7,954 bases of DNA from an archaeon (GTDB lineage: Archaea > Asgardarchaeota > Hermodarchaeia > Hermodarchaeales > Hermodarchaeaceae). A program made the position numbers and the translations under genes. The stretch covers positions 1 to 7,954 of the forward strand of contig JABXGS010000091.1 in the NCBI GenBank assembly GCA_016550425.1, given 5' to 3'. Numbering within the stretch: position 1 is the first letter of the stretch; each line of letters opens with the position of its first letter. Under the pieces are notes generated by a model, which ran no database searches, was not told where the DNA came from, and was given only the letters and a program-made list of their open reading frames with translations. This document shows positions 1 to 6,105 of the stretch, one piece after another.

Positions 1-2
1 AA

Positions 3-109
<107 letters not shown>

Positions 110-140
110 ATTTGATTTCGATTTCTTTTGCAATTTGAGG

Positions 141-147
141 TTATAAG
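141..147 (-). promoter_or_regulatory. candidate TATA box for tRNA-Ala
   Basis: The minus strand reads CTTATAA here, about 34 bases upstream of the tRNA 5' end. Transcription would start roughly 8 bases before the tRNA. It lies in the 62-base gap between the stop of the LAGLIDADG-like gene and the tRNA, so the tRNA may have its own promoter supplied by the inserted segment. The only evidence is sequence resemblance and spacing. Confidence 0.35.
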
Positions 148-171
148 AATTTTGGCAATTAATATTTCGGT

Positions 172-2235
172 TCAACTTAATAGGAGTTCTTTTCGAACTT
201 TAGCAACTTCCTCTTGTCTTTCTGCTAACCAGATTTCTACCTTTCTCTTTTTTCGTGAGACATTTATTGGGGCGAATAATGCCCACTTGATGGTATCAAC
301 TTTAGACTTGGTTTTCGCCACCCATTTTAGAGAAATCCTTTTTGTCTTTTCATATAGTGAGATATTTTCTGGGTATACAAGTATCTTAATACCCAGTTCT
401 TCAGCCAAGGTAACTTCATCATCAAGTAGTTTACTTCTACTTGTTTCTATTTTACCTATAATTTTCTGAGCGATTTCTGAATCAACTTCGTTCTTGATTT
501 TTGAAATTGGCAAAATGATATGTTTTCTCCTTTCATCAACTCTCGTAGCTTCGTGGTTTAAAATGAATTTTTCTTCATCTCCTGAGAGTTTTGGTTGTAT
601 ATGGTATTTTGTATCTTGTATTCCAGGATTCAGTACAACAGTTCGGCTCCATTTAAACCCAGCAAGAGGTTCAAATGATCCATCTTCGGCAATCAATTCC
701 TCAAGATATGCGATTTTAGATTCAATAGATCCATTCCTGATAGGTCCTACTAATCGTTCGTTTTGGATTGATTTATCCCCAGTAGTAAACCCCCAGAAGA
801 TGAATGCGTTACCTATTGGTTTAGGTATCCACATTTTGAAACTACTGTCACTCTTGTTCGATACCAACTTAAAGTCAATATCTCCAAAATGCCGAAATAG
901 CGTCTGAACAATTTTTATTCTGTCAATATCAGCTTCGGTGTATTGTAATCGACCATCTTCAGCAAGCCAAGAATCGCTGTTTACAACTGCACCAAGCCTA
1001 GTAAGTAATATTTCCAATTCTACTCCATGTAGAAGCTTTGGACGCAAGATCCCACCATGCCCATTTTTTCCTGCGACCTTTTCGATCATATGCTCAAAAT
1101 TCCGGGGTGAGACCCCCAAAATATCACACTGAAGACGGAAAACTTCTCCTACCAATCGTGTTGAATCAGATCTATAATTAACTCGACCAATTTGATTCGA
1201 CGCTTCCCCTGATATCAATTGTACAACAAGGTTCTTGAAATGTACAAATTTCTCATAGTCGCTACCAGCGAAATCTAATTTTGCCCCTACCATGAGTATT
1301 ATTCGTGCGAAATCACATCTATTGAAATAGAGCTGCTGATTTAACCAAGCATTGAGCATATCGATAGGGTTTAGATCGGGAGCCCAAAGATACAACCTTC
1401 TTTCTGAAATACAGATGTGCAAGCTATTCTCCGCTAGATTAGTTTGTGCTTTTAGATCTCTCAGGATTTTTTCGCGATTCTTCTTAAGAAATTCTGTGAA
1501 TAAATGTAGTGTCGAAGTATCTAGAGTTTCAAAGGTTGTATAGCCAATCCTTGTTTTCCTCTCATACAACTTGTTGAGCATTTTTTGTAGAAGAGAAACA
1601 ACATTATCTAGCGAGAAACCGATGTCACACCCAAAATGACTATCTTCTAGCCTTATTACTTCGGTGAAATCTTGAGGGTAAGATTGTTGATTTGAGTCTC
1701 GATTATTTTCTACCTCGATTAACTCTTTTCGACACCACTCTTCGATTAGATACTGTTCCTCCAGTTTTCGAAGTCGAGAAATGAGCGAAGGTTCCTTACC
1801 AGCCAGATATTCGCTGACTCTTTGTTGAGAGATACAATGAATCTCAACTAATTCTTTCTGTGAATGCGATATGTCATCTCTTACTTCGAAATAGACCTTA
1901 GAATCTATGTGCCGTTTAATGAAGTGATTGTTCTCCTTTTCTGCTAGATATTTTTCGAGAAGACGAAGGACATCATTCAGGGATTTAATTCGAACCGTTG
2001 GAGGTCCACCATGCACTTCCCTATAAAGACGCGCAAGCTCTTTCTGCTCTAATTTCTTTACTAGGCTAGGCTGTCCCCTATCCGTTTGTCTATCAAAATA
2101 TCTTAACGCTGCTTCATACTGGTTTTGGAAACTCTTTAGTATTCTAAGTTCTGGATATTGTTCCAGTAGGGCTTCGAAACTTTGTCGACTTTTAATAATC
2201 GAAGGATGATATCGAGGCATACACACATATGTCAT
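172..2235 (-). CDS. LAGLIDADG endonuclease-like protein with N-terminal HTH (687 aa)
   Basis: This is probably a free-standing homing-endonuclease-like protein. A helix-turn-helix fits residues about 124-160 (SQKELVEIHCISQQRVSEYL), the form often placed before archaeal LAGLIDADG domains. Residues about 405-430 (LEILLTRLGAVVNSDSWLAE) resemble a first LAGLIDADG helix, with D421 the candidate catalytic acid. Residues 484-494 (TTGDKSIQNER) match the linker GDK motif, and YLEELIAEDGSF (510-521) is the second helix, with D518 the candidate acid. Two motifs suggest a monomeric two-lobed enzyme. Residues 170-400 and the tail after 560 I do not recognise; the tail is basic (KTKSK, SRKKRK). The start is ATG with no Shine-Dalgarno and a TATA-like box about 25 bases upstream, suggesting a leaderless mRNA; M6 is a possible alternative start. 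The reading frame is intact. The domain reading comes from motif inspection, without a profile search. A splicing maturase or regulatory role is also possible. Confidence 0.72.
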   Translation of the reverse strand: MTYVCMPRYHPSIIKSRQSFEALLEQYPELRILKSFQNQYEAALRYFDRQTDRGQPSLVKKLEQKELARLYREVHGGPPTVRIKSLNDVLRLLEKYLAEKENNHFIKRHIDSKVYFEVRDDISHSQKELVEIHCISQQRVSEYLAGKEPSLISRLRKLEEQYLIEEWCRKELIEVENNRDSNQQSYPQDFTEVIRLEDSHFGCDIGFSLDNVVSLLQKMLNKLYERKTRIGYTTFETLDTSTLHLFTEFLKKNREKILRDLKAQTNLAENSLHICISERRLYLWAPDLNPIDMLNAWLNQQLYFNRCDFARIILMVGAKLDFAGSDYEKFVHFKNLVVQLISGEASNQIGRVNYRSDSTRLVGEVFRLQCDILGVSPRNFEHMIEKVAGKNGHGGILRPKLLHGVELEILLTRLGAVVNSDSWLAEDGRLQYTEADIDRIKIVQTLFRHFGDIDFKLVSNKSDSSFKMWIPKPIGNAFIFWGFTTGDKSIQNERLVGPIRNGSIESKIAYLEELIAEDGSFEPLAGFKWSRTVVLNPGIQDTKYHIQPKLSGDEEKFILNHEATRVDERRKHIILPISKIKNEVDSEIAQKIIGKIETSRSKLLDDEVTLAEELGIKILVYPENISLYEKTKRISLKWVAKTKSKVDTIKWALFAPINVSRKKRKVEIWLAERQEEVAKVRKELLLS

Positions 2236-2256
2236 TATAGTACTAAGCTGATAAAT

Positions 2257-2264
2257 TCATATAG
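2257..2264 (-). promoter_or_regulatory. candidate TATA box for the LAGLIDADG-like gene
   Basis: The minus strand reads CTATATGA about 25 bases before the ATG at 2235, the spacing expected for a leaderless archaeal transcript. It lies in the loop of an inverted repeat, CTGAT (2269-2265) and ATCAG (2252-2248), so a dimeric regulator or hairpin could act here. It immediately follows the tRNA 5'-exon relic. Confidence 0.45.
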
Positions 2265-2269
2265 ATCAG

Positions 2270-2302
2270 AGACGGCGATCTACCGCTGATTTTCCGGCCC
2301 AT
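2270..2302 (-). pseudogene. tRNA-Ala 5'-exon relic (direct repeat copy R)
   Basis: On the minus strand this begins GGGCCGG at 2300, followed by AAAATC and the remaining 5' exon to CCGTCT, then unrelated sequence. Compared with the intact tRNA at 79-111 it has U8 changed to A and G10 changed to A. The first removes a universally conserved base and the second breaks the first D-stem pair. No 3' half follows, and the LAGLIDADG-like gene begins 35 bases on. It sits 11 bases past the rpl37e stop, so it is probably the 5' end of the original tRNA gene cut off by the insertion. A 5' half of a split tRNA is less likely given the two changes. Confidence 0.85.
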
Positions 2303-2311
2303 AAAAGGGGA

Positions 2312-2497
2312 TTAGACGAGACGTGTCCGTGTATAGTCCTTTCGTGCCCAGCTGTATTTGCGAATGCGACTACTGACTCCATATCCGCAGGCGGCGCATC
2401 GTTTCTTCCTAATGTGATAGGATCGGCGTCCACAGCGTCGGCAACGAATATGCGTTTTCTTATTCTTCTTTCCAAAGGCGGGTGTTCCTTTTCCCAT
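2312..2497 (-). CDS. rpl37e: 50S ribosomal protein eL37 (L37e)
   Basis: This is a 61-residue zinc-binding protein of the large ribosomal subunit, of normal archaeal length and very basic. The zinc ribbon is C19xxC22 and C34xxC37 (CRRC and CAAC), followed by [17 protein letters not shown], a conserved eL37 stretch. The start is ATG at 2497. The archaeal Shine-Dalgarno GTGATC (2507-2502) overlaps the upstream lsm stop codon, so translation is probably coupled. It is the second gene of an lsm-rpl37e pair, a neighbourhood found in many archaea. Only 11 bases separate its stop from the tRNA-Ala relic, so the tRNA may once have been co-transcribed with it. Confidence 0.97.
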   Translation of the reverse strand: MGKGTPAFGKKNKKTHIRCRRCGRRSYHIRKKRCAACGYGVSSRIRKYSWARKDYTRTRLV

Positions 2498-2501
2498 TAT
2501 T

Positions 2502-2507
2502 GATCAC
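2502..2507 (-). promoter_or_regulatory. ribosome binding site of rpl37e, overlapping the lsm stop
   Basis: The minus strand reads GTGATC, complementary to the 3' end of archaeal 16S rRNA, four bases before the rpl37e ATG. The lsm stop TGA (2506-2504) lies inside it, which suggests translational coupling. Confidence 0.6.
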
Positions 2508-2764
2508 TTGCTCTTTTTCTCGGTTTTTTTACTGGGAGGTTTTCCTGAGGGTGATAGGAGGATGACGTTATCACCGCGAAGGATGACGGTTCCCAGTTCT
2601 TGGGGGGGTTGTTCGGTGAGGTCCTCGGCATCATCGAGGATGAGGTTGAGGTGTTGATCGTATCCGCGGAGGCGACCACGGAGTTCTCTGTCACCTTTCA
2701 GTTTCACTAAGACCTGTGATTTTAGCGAACGACCAAGTAAATCGATAGGACGATGTTCTGACAC
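2504..2764 (-). CDS. archaeal Sm-like RNA-binding protein (LSm/SmAP)
   Basis: This is an 86-residue Sm-fold protein expected to form a ring that binds U-rich single-stranded RNA and takes part in RNA metabolism. The Sm1 motif spans residues about 17-46 (VLVKLKGDRELRGRLRGYDQ, then HLNLILDD). Sm2 is at 59-70 (TVILRGDNVILL) with the signature RGDN at 63-66. The last 15 residues are a Lys/Ser-rich tail (KPPSKKTEKKSK), probably disordered. The start is GTG at 2764, supported by Shine-Dalgarno GGAG at 2776-2773 eight bases upstream; translation from this GTG gives the usual short N-terminal helix (RPIDLLGRSL). It is the first gene of the pair with rpl37e and is divergent from the PUA gene. Confidence 0.96.
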   Translation of the reverse strand: MSEHRPIDLLGRSLKSQVLVKLKGDRELRGRLRGYDQHLNLILDDAEDLTEQPPQELGTVILRGDNVILLSPSGKPPSKKTEKKSK

Positions 2765-2772
2765 GGTACAAG

Positions 2773-2776
2773 CTCC
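2773..2776 (-). promoter_or_regulatory. Shine-Dalgarno site supporting the lsm GTG start
   Basis: GGAG on the minus strand lies eight bases before the GTG at 2764. There is no in-frame ATG at the expected N terminus, so this site decides the start. Confidence 0.6.
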
Positions 2777-2810
2777 TGCCTGCTAGTTGCAACTGGGATG
2801 CCTAAGAGAC

Positions 2811-2820
2811 CTTAAAAAAG
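2811..2820. promoter_or_regulatory. A/T box in the lsm/PUA divergent intergenic region
   Basis: CTTAAAAAAG reads CTTTTTTAAG on the other strand, so it resembles a TATA element in both directions. Towards lsm, a start about 25 bases on would leave a leader of about 26 bases containing the GGAG site. Towards the PUA gene, a start near 2841 would leave about 13 bases. One box may serve both genes, or a second box was missed. The region is only 89 bases long. Confidence 0.4.
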
Positions 2821-2853
2821 TTTGCTACTCATTTAGAGAAGTGGGGTTCATCA

Positions 2854-3369
2854 ATGCGTATTAAACATCGCACTGTCCTTCGAACAAAAGAGCTGCGAGA
2901 ATTAGTGAAAGGGTTTGAGGAACATCCCAATCTCATTCATCGAGCACTTCGAGATTCGCCTATTGGGAAAGTATCGGTGGAACGAAGCGTACTGGATGAT
3001 AAATCTGAATTGTTCTTTGTTGAAGGTGAATTATGGCTCGTTCAGTTGAAAACCATCGTGTTTCCTGGTTTACCTGCGTTGATAAGCAAAAATGTGCAAT
3101 TACCACAAGTTGTTGTTGATATGGGCGCGGTGCCACATATTGCGAATGGAGCAGATGTCATGGCACCTGGCATCTTTAGCCTCGATGAAATATTGGAAGT
3201 TGATGCGTTGGCAGTTGTCATTGACCAGAAAAATCTTATTCCGTTAGCTGTTGGCCGAATGCTAATGACGCCGAGTACGATTTTGGAAGTGAACAAAGGG
3301 CGCGCCATCCAAACGCTTCATTATGTCGGCGACCCGATATGGACGCTTGCCAAGGAGCTCTCTCAGTGA
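2854..3369 (+). CDS. PUA-domain RNA-binding protein, MCT-1/Tma20 family
   Basis: This 171-residue protein has an N-terminal pre-PUA region (about 1-80, DUF1947-like) and a C-terminal PUA domain (about 84-160). Visible PUA features are VVVDMGAVPHIANGADVMAP (87-106), LAVGRMLM (131-138) and GRAIQTLHYVGD (149-160). Eukaryotic relatives MCT-1/Tma20 act with density-regulated protein in recycling 40S subunits and removing deacylated tRNA; the archaeal role is inferred to be translation- or tRNA-related. Length and domain order match the archaeal family. The start is ATG at 2854; upstream GTGGGG (2841-2846) is at best a weak ribosome site. It leads a plus-strand run with sepF and trm5, with 68 bases to sepF. 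Confidence 0.88.
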   Translation: MRIKHRTVLRTKELRELVKGFEEHPNLIHRALRDSPIGKVSVERSVLDDKSELFFVEGELWLVQLKTIVFPGLPALISKNVQLPQVVVDMGAVPHIANGADVMAPGIFSLDEILEVDALAVVIDQKNLIPLAVGRMLMTPSTILEVNKGRAIQTLHYVGDPIWTLAKELSQ

Positions 3370-3422
3370 CAAGGCGAAGGATTTTTACAGTTCACAAATC
3401 ATCGTTGAATTGAAGAATCGTC

Positions 3423-3427
3423 GGAGG
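3423..3427 (+). promoter_or_regulatory. Shine-Dalgarno site of sepF
   Basis: GGAGG followed by ATGAT resembles the archaeal GGAGGTGAT consensus and lies ten bases before the TTG at 3438. The ATG at 3428 is out of frame with SepF, and an in-frame stop (TGA, 3429-3431) precedes the TTG, so no start further upstream is possible. Confidence 0.6.
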
Positions 3428-3437
3428 ATGATTCGGT

Positions 3438-3830
3438 TTGAGCCCATTTGGTCGAAAAAAGAAGAAAGATAAGGATAAATCCGCAGATTCCAAAGAATCT
3501 ACACCAAGTACGAGCTTAGAAGCTGCTTCTATGTTTGTGCGATTTATGGAACTTACAGGATTAATGGACGTTACGCCCATTTCAGAAGAGGTTCGGAAAG
3601 GGAACATGGTAGTCATGGATGTTTCGCCACTGGTTCAGCAAGGCACAGAATCACAGTTACAGTTGCGACGGGCAGTGGAACAACTCCGAGCCGTGTGCAT
3701 TAGTGTTGACGGAGACATCGGGCAACTTGGGAACCGGTATATTATCCTTACCCCAACGCGGGTGAAGATTTTCCGTGAGTCACCGTCAGGTGATGTGGAT
3801 ATTAATATGTCTCCGACTACGACTGAGTAG
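3438..3830 (+). CDS. sepF: cell division protein SepF (archaeal)
   Basis: This 130-residue protein has the SepF core at about 31-118: FVRFMELTGLMDVTPISEEV, GNMVVMDVSPL, the helix LRRAVEQLRAVCISVDGDIG, and RYIILTPTRVKIFRE. In archaea SepF forms dimers that anchor FtsZ to the membrane at the division site. The start is TTG at 3438, the only in-frame start codon after the upstream stop, with GGAGG ten bases before it. The N terminus (SPFGRKKKKDKDK, then a Ser/Thr-rich linker) is short and strongly basic, and does not show the clear amphipathic membrane helix usual in the family. It ends nine bases before trm5, suggesting co-transcription. No ftsZ is in the window. Family identification is firm; the exact N terminus is less so. 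Confidence 0.93.
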   Translation: MSPFGRKKKKDKDKSADSKESTPSTSLEAASMFVRFMELTGLMDVTPISEEVRKGNMVVMDVSPLVQQGTESQLQLRRAVEQLRAVCISVDGDIGQLGNRYIILTPTRVKIFRESPSGDVDINMSPTTTE

Positions 3831-3839
3831 GCCCCAACC

Positions 3840-4922
3840 ATGAGAAAAGTGTGTGTTAAAGTTGATCAACGTCTTGGAGAACAACTGCGCGTCCTTTTAA
3901 TTGAGCAGGAGCTCCTTGACCCAGATTTTCCAATTACCAAAGAAGGCACACACATATATTTACCGCTTCGCAGTCGACTCTCACCTAGCGCATTGAAGAA
4001 CCTCGAACAAAAGACCGTTCAACTCCAGCAAGTGGAAGTGGACCTTGAACCCTTAACCAAAAAACCTGGAGATCTCAGTGCGGCCTTACAGGATACTCTA
4101 CCCGACGATTTGCACCAATGGCTTCCTCACTCCATGGATATTGTCGGAGAGATTGCAATTGTTGAACTGAACGATTTGCTCACTCCATACGAAGCACAGA
4201 TTGGTCAAGCGATAATGGTGGTCAATTCCCGAGTCATAACAGTGTACGCAAAAGAAGGGGGTGTCGAAGGAATACACCGTCTTCGCCCACTTCGCTTGAT
4301 TGCAGGAAAGAACCAACCAAATACCATCCATACCGAATATGGCGTGAAACTCGCAATTGATGTAACTCATGCCTACTTTAGTCCACGTCTTGGAACTGAA
4401 CATGACCGAGTGACACGGCTAATCCAATCCAATGAAGTTATCGTGGACATGTTCACCGGTGTCGGTCCATTTGCACTTCTTGCAGCCAAACGGCATAAAG
4501 TCCAAGTATTTGGCATTGATGTAAATCCTCATGCCATCCAATGCCTTAAGCAAAGCCTAAGTCTCAATCGTCTTGCTGGAGAAGTTGTGCCGTTAGTTGG
4601 AGATACCCGCACCATCATACGCAACCAACTTGTCGGAAAAGCCGACCGGATTATTATGAACCTCCCGAATGACGCGATTACCTATTTAGACGCAGCCAGT
4701 GAGGCATTGAATCCAAATGGTGGAGTTATTCATTTCTATGGTGTAACCACCAAGTCTGTTTCACTCCAAGACTTAGAAAGGAATGTATTAGAGCGGCTCA
4801 CTGAAAAAGGATGGAAAGTGCAGGTCCTAAATTCACGGATTGTGCGCCCAGCAGCCCCTCATGAAAATCAGATTGTTTTGGATCTTCATTTATCTCCGGC
4901 TAACACAACAAGAACCACTTGA
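3840..4922 (+). CDS. trm5: tRNA (guanine37-N1)-methyltransferase Trm5
   Basis: This enzyme methylates G37 next to the anticodon using S-adenosylmethionine, which prevents +1 frameshifting, and it starts wyosine synthesis on tRNA-Phe. Residues 1-45 form the small D1 domain that recognises the tRNA outer corner (GEQLRVLLIEQELLD, then GTHIYLPL). The middle domain includes YFSPRLGTEHDR (179-190). The Rossmann methyltransferase core has motif I DMFTGVGPF (203-211), acidic GIDVNP (225-230), catalytic NLP (274-276) and the late RIVRPAAPHE (333-342). At 360 residues with D1 it is a full-length archaeal Trm5. The start is ATG at 3840, nine bases after the sepF stop, with no clear ribosome site, so translation may be coupled. 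Its last 37 bases overlap the convergent DUF371 gene. Confidence 0.95.
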   Translation: MRKVCVKVDQRLGEQLRVLLIEQELLDPDFPITKEGTHIYLPLRSRLSPSALKNLEQKTVQLQQVEVDLEPLTKKPGDLSAALQDTLPDDLHQWLPHSMDIVGEIAIVELNDLLTPYEAQIGQAIMVVNSRVITVYAKEGGVEGIHRLRPLRLIAGKNQPNTIHTEYGVKLAIDVTHAYFSPRLGTEHDRVTRLIQSNEVIVDMFTGVGPFALLAAKRHKVQVFGIDVNPHAIQCLKQSLSLNRLAGEVVPLVGDTRTIIRNQLVGKADRIIMNLPNDAITYLDAASEALNPNGGVIHFYGVTTKSVSLQDLERNVLERLTEKGWKVQVLNSRIVRPAAPHENQIVLDLHLSPANTTRTT

Positions 4923-5332
4923 AGCGTTGTGTAAGGGTTTTGAAGCGATTTAATCAATTGCCTGTTGAGGTCATATGCGGCTTTATTGCAGCGAACAGCA
5001 AGTGTCCTCTCATCAATAAAATCGCTGGTTCGCCAGACTAGCGATGATGGAGAGGTCAAGGAGCATTGCGGTGACCCATACCCGTGGACTTGATCTGTGA
5101 TTTTACCGTCTGAAAGAATGGTAAGAATCCGAGTATGAGGGCGTCGTATGGCATCGCCGATAAGAGTATTGATATCTTGAGCGCCATGGGAGGCGTTAAC
5201 GCCGATGATGCAATCGCCCCGAGTGGAAAGCTGGGAGTCCATTGTCACTTCAAATGTGGAAGAATGGGTCCCTTGGATGTTAACGTGTCCTTGAGCAGTT
5301 AGGGTAAATTGCGTCTGTTTGGTGGATGCCAT
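4886..5332 (-). CDS. DUF371 domain protein, function unknown
   Basis: This 148-residue archaeal protein of unknown role covers the whole DUF371 domain. Conserved blocks are GHVNIQGTHSSTFEVT (15-30), LSTRGDCIIGV (35-45) and the stretch at 101-119 (RTSDFIDERTLAV, then RCNKAA). The dense Asp, Arg and His conservation suggests a ligand- or metal-binding site, but no activity is known to me. There is no signal peptide or membrane segment. The start is ATG at 5332 without a ribosome site; a TATA-like box 25-32 bases upstream suggests a leaderless mRNA. It is convergent with trm5 and overlaps it by 37 bases, and is divergent from pcm across 89 bases. Confidence 0.9.
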   Translation of the reverse strand: MASTKQTQFTLTAQGHVNIQGTHSSTFEVTMDSQLSTRGDCIIGVNASHGAQDINTLIGDAIRRPHTRILTILSDGKITDQVHGYGSPQCSLTSPSSLVWRTSDFIDERTLAVRCNKAAYDLNRQLIKSLQNPYTTLQVVLVVLAGDK

Positions 5333-5356
5333 AGTGGGATATTTAGTAGGGCGAGT

Positions 5357-5364
5357 ACAAATAG
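5357..5364 (-). promoter_or_regulatory. candidate TATA box for the DUF371 gene
   Basis: The minus strand reads CTATTTGT after the purine-rich GAAA, resembling BRE plus TATA. It is centred about 28 bases before the ATG at 5332, as expected for a leaderless or near-leaderless transcript. The 8-base palindrome CTAATTAG (5371-5378) lies just upstream and could be an operator, but is too short to be sure. Confidence 0.35.
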
Positions 5365-5385
5365 TTTCAACTAATTAGCTTCCAA

Positions 5386-5394
5386 GTGTAAATA
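5386..5394 (+). promoter_or_regulatory. candidate TATA box for pcm
   Basis: GTGTAAATA is centred about 32 bases before the GTG start of pcm, which lacks a well-spaced ribosome site. A leader of only a few bases would follow. GGGTGAT at 5397-5403 resembles a Shine-Dalgarno but is 18 bases from the start, too far to be convincing. Confidence 0.3.
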
Positions 5395-5421
5395 GCGGGT
5401 GATATTACGCCCTCAAATAAC

Positions 5422-6099
5422 GTGAAACCTGACCTTGACAAAAAAGAGGTCACTTTAAAGCGTTTAATTGCCTCTCGAACTATTAAACAAGAGGAGACGA
5501 TACGCGCTTATCGAATGGTTCCACGTGAATTGTTTCTGCCTGACCATCTTGTCCATGAAGCCTATGTAGATACACCATTACCCATTGGTGACGGACAAAC
5601 CATTTCAGCCATTCATATGTGCCTAATTTATCTCGACTTGCTTGATCTAAAAGAAGGTTTGAAAGTGTTAGAGGTGGGGGGTGGTTCAGGGTATCATGCT
5701 GCATTGGTGGCTGAAGTTGTCTCACCAACAGGTAAACCGCCATCAGGGCACGTGTTCTCCATTGAGCGAAAACCTTCGCTCGTTGAATTTGCGAACATAA
5801 ATCTTGAACGTGCGGGGTATAGTGACCGAGTAACCATGATCGAAGGAGATGGAACACTGGGATATCCACCTGAGGCACCCTTTGACCGGATTATGGTGGC
5901 GGCAGCAGCTCCACATATTCCTCAACCGTTAATCGAGCAGCTCAACCCAGAAGGACTAATGTTGATTCCGGTAGGTCAGCAACATTTCTGGCAGGAACTA
6001 ACTCTTGTCTCAAAGAACAAAGAAGGGAGTGCCACGATGCAGCGAAAAATGTCGGTAGCCTTTGTTCCGCTCATTGGAAAAGAGGGATGGTCTCCTTGA
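5422..6099 (+). CDS. pcm: protein-L-isoaspartate O-methyltransferase
   Basis: This cytosolic repair enzyme methylates isoaspartate residues formed by ageing of Asn and Asp in proteins, using S-adenosylmethionine. Family features are VPRELFLPDHL (33-43), the active-site motif GQTISAIHM (58-66), the cofactor loop LEVGGGSGYHAA (83-94), the acidic SIERKPSL (113-120), GDGTLGYP (142-149) and FDRIMVAAAAPHIPQPLIEQ (154-173). At 225 residues it is typical for archaea. The start is GTG at 5422; in-frame sequence upstream stays open but offers only an ATT, so GTG is preferred. The usual GTGSGY is GGGSGY here, a mild variant. It ends six bases before the end of the convergent NSUN6-like gene. Confidence 0.95.
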   Translation: MKPDLDKKEVTLKRLIASRTIKQEETIRAYRMVPRELFLPDHLVHEAYVDTPLPIGDGQTISAIHMCLIYLDLLDLKEGLKVLEVGGGSGYHAALVAEVVSPTGKPPSGHVFSIERKPSLVEFANINLERAGYSDRVTMIEGDGTLGYPPEAPFDRIMVAAAAPHIPQPLIEQLNPEGLMLIPVGQQHFWQELTLVSKNKEGSATMQRKMSVAFVPLIGKEGWSP

Positions 6100-6105
6100 C
6101 CGCAG

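Noticed and set aside
128..469. Plus-strand open frames across the LAGLIDADG-like gene (128-469, 494-907, 938-1132, 1352-1543)
   Set aside because: They are low-complexity Ser/Phe/Leu-rich antisense frames of a gene with coherent protein motifs on the other strand.
2258..2270. Extension of the tRNA repeat into the intron (ATC-TATATG against ATCGGTATAATG)
   Set aside because: The match needs gaps and is short and A+T-rich; chance is likely. If real, it would mean the target already had the intron.
2248..2302. 5' half of a trans-spliced split tRNA
   Set aside because: The half has lost U8 and the first D-stem pair, no matching 3' half is in the window, and an intact tRNA-Ala lies nearby. A decayed relic explains it better.
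2266..2694. Alternative minus-strand frames over rpl37e and lsm (2266-2475 and 2497-2694)
   Set aside because: Out-of-frame shadows of two confidently identified proteins; neither resembles a known family.
5371..5378. CTAATTAG palindrome as a definite operator
   Set aside because: Eight bases of A+T-rich palindrome are expected by chance in intergenic DNA; only mentioned with the promoter.
6100..6105. Terminator between pcm and the NSUN6-like gene
   Set aside because: Only six bases separate the stop codons and there is no T-run or hairpin there; termination must occur within the opposing gene or is not visible.
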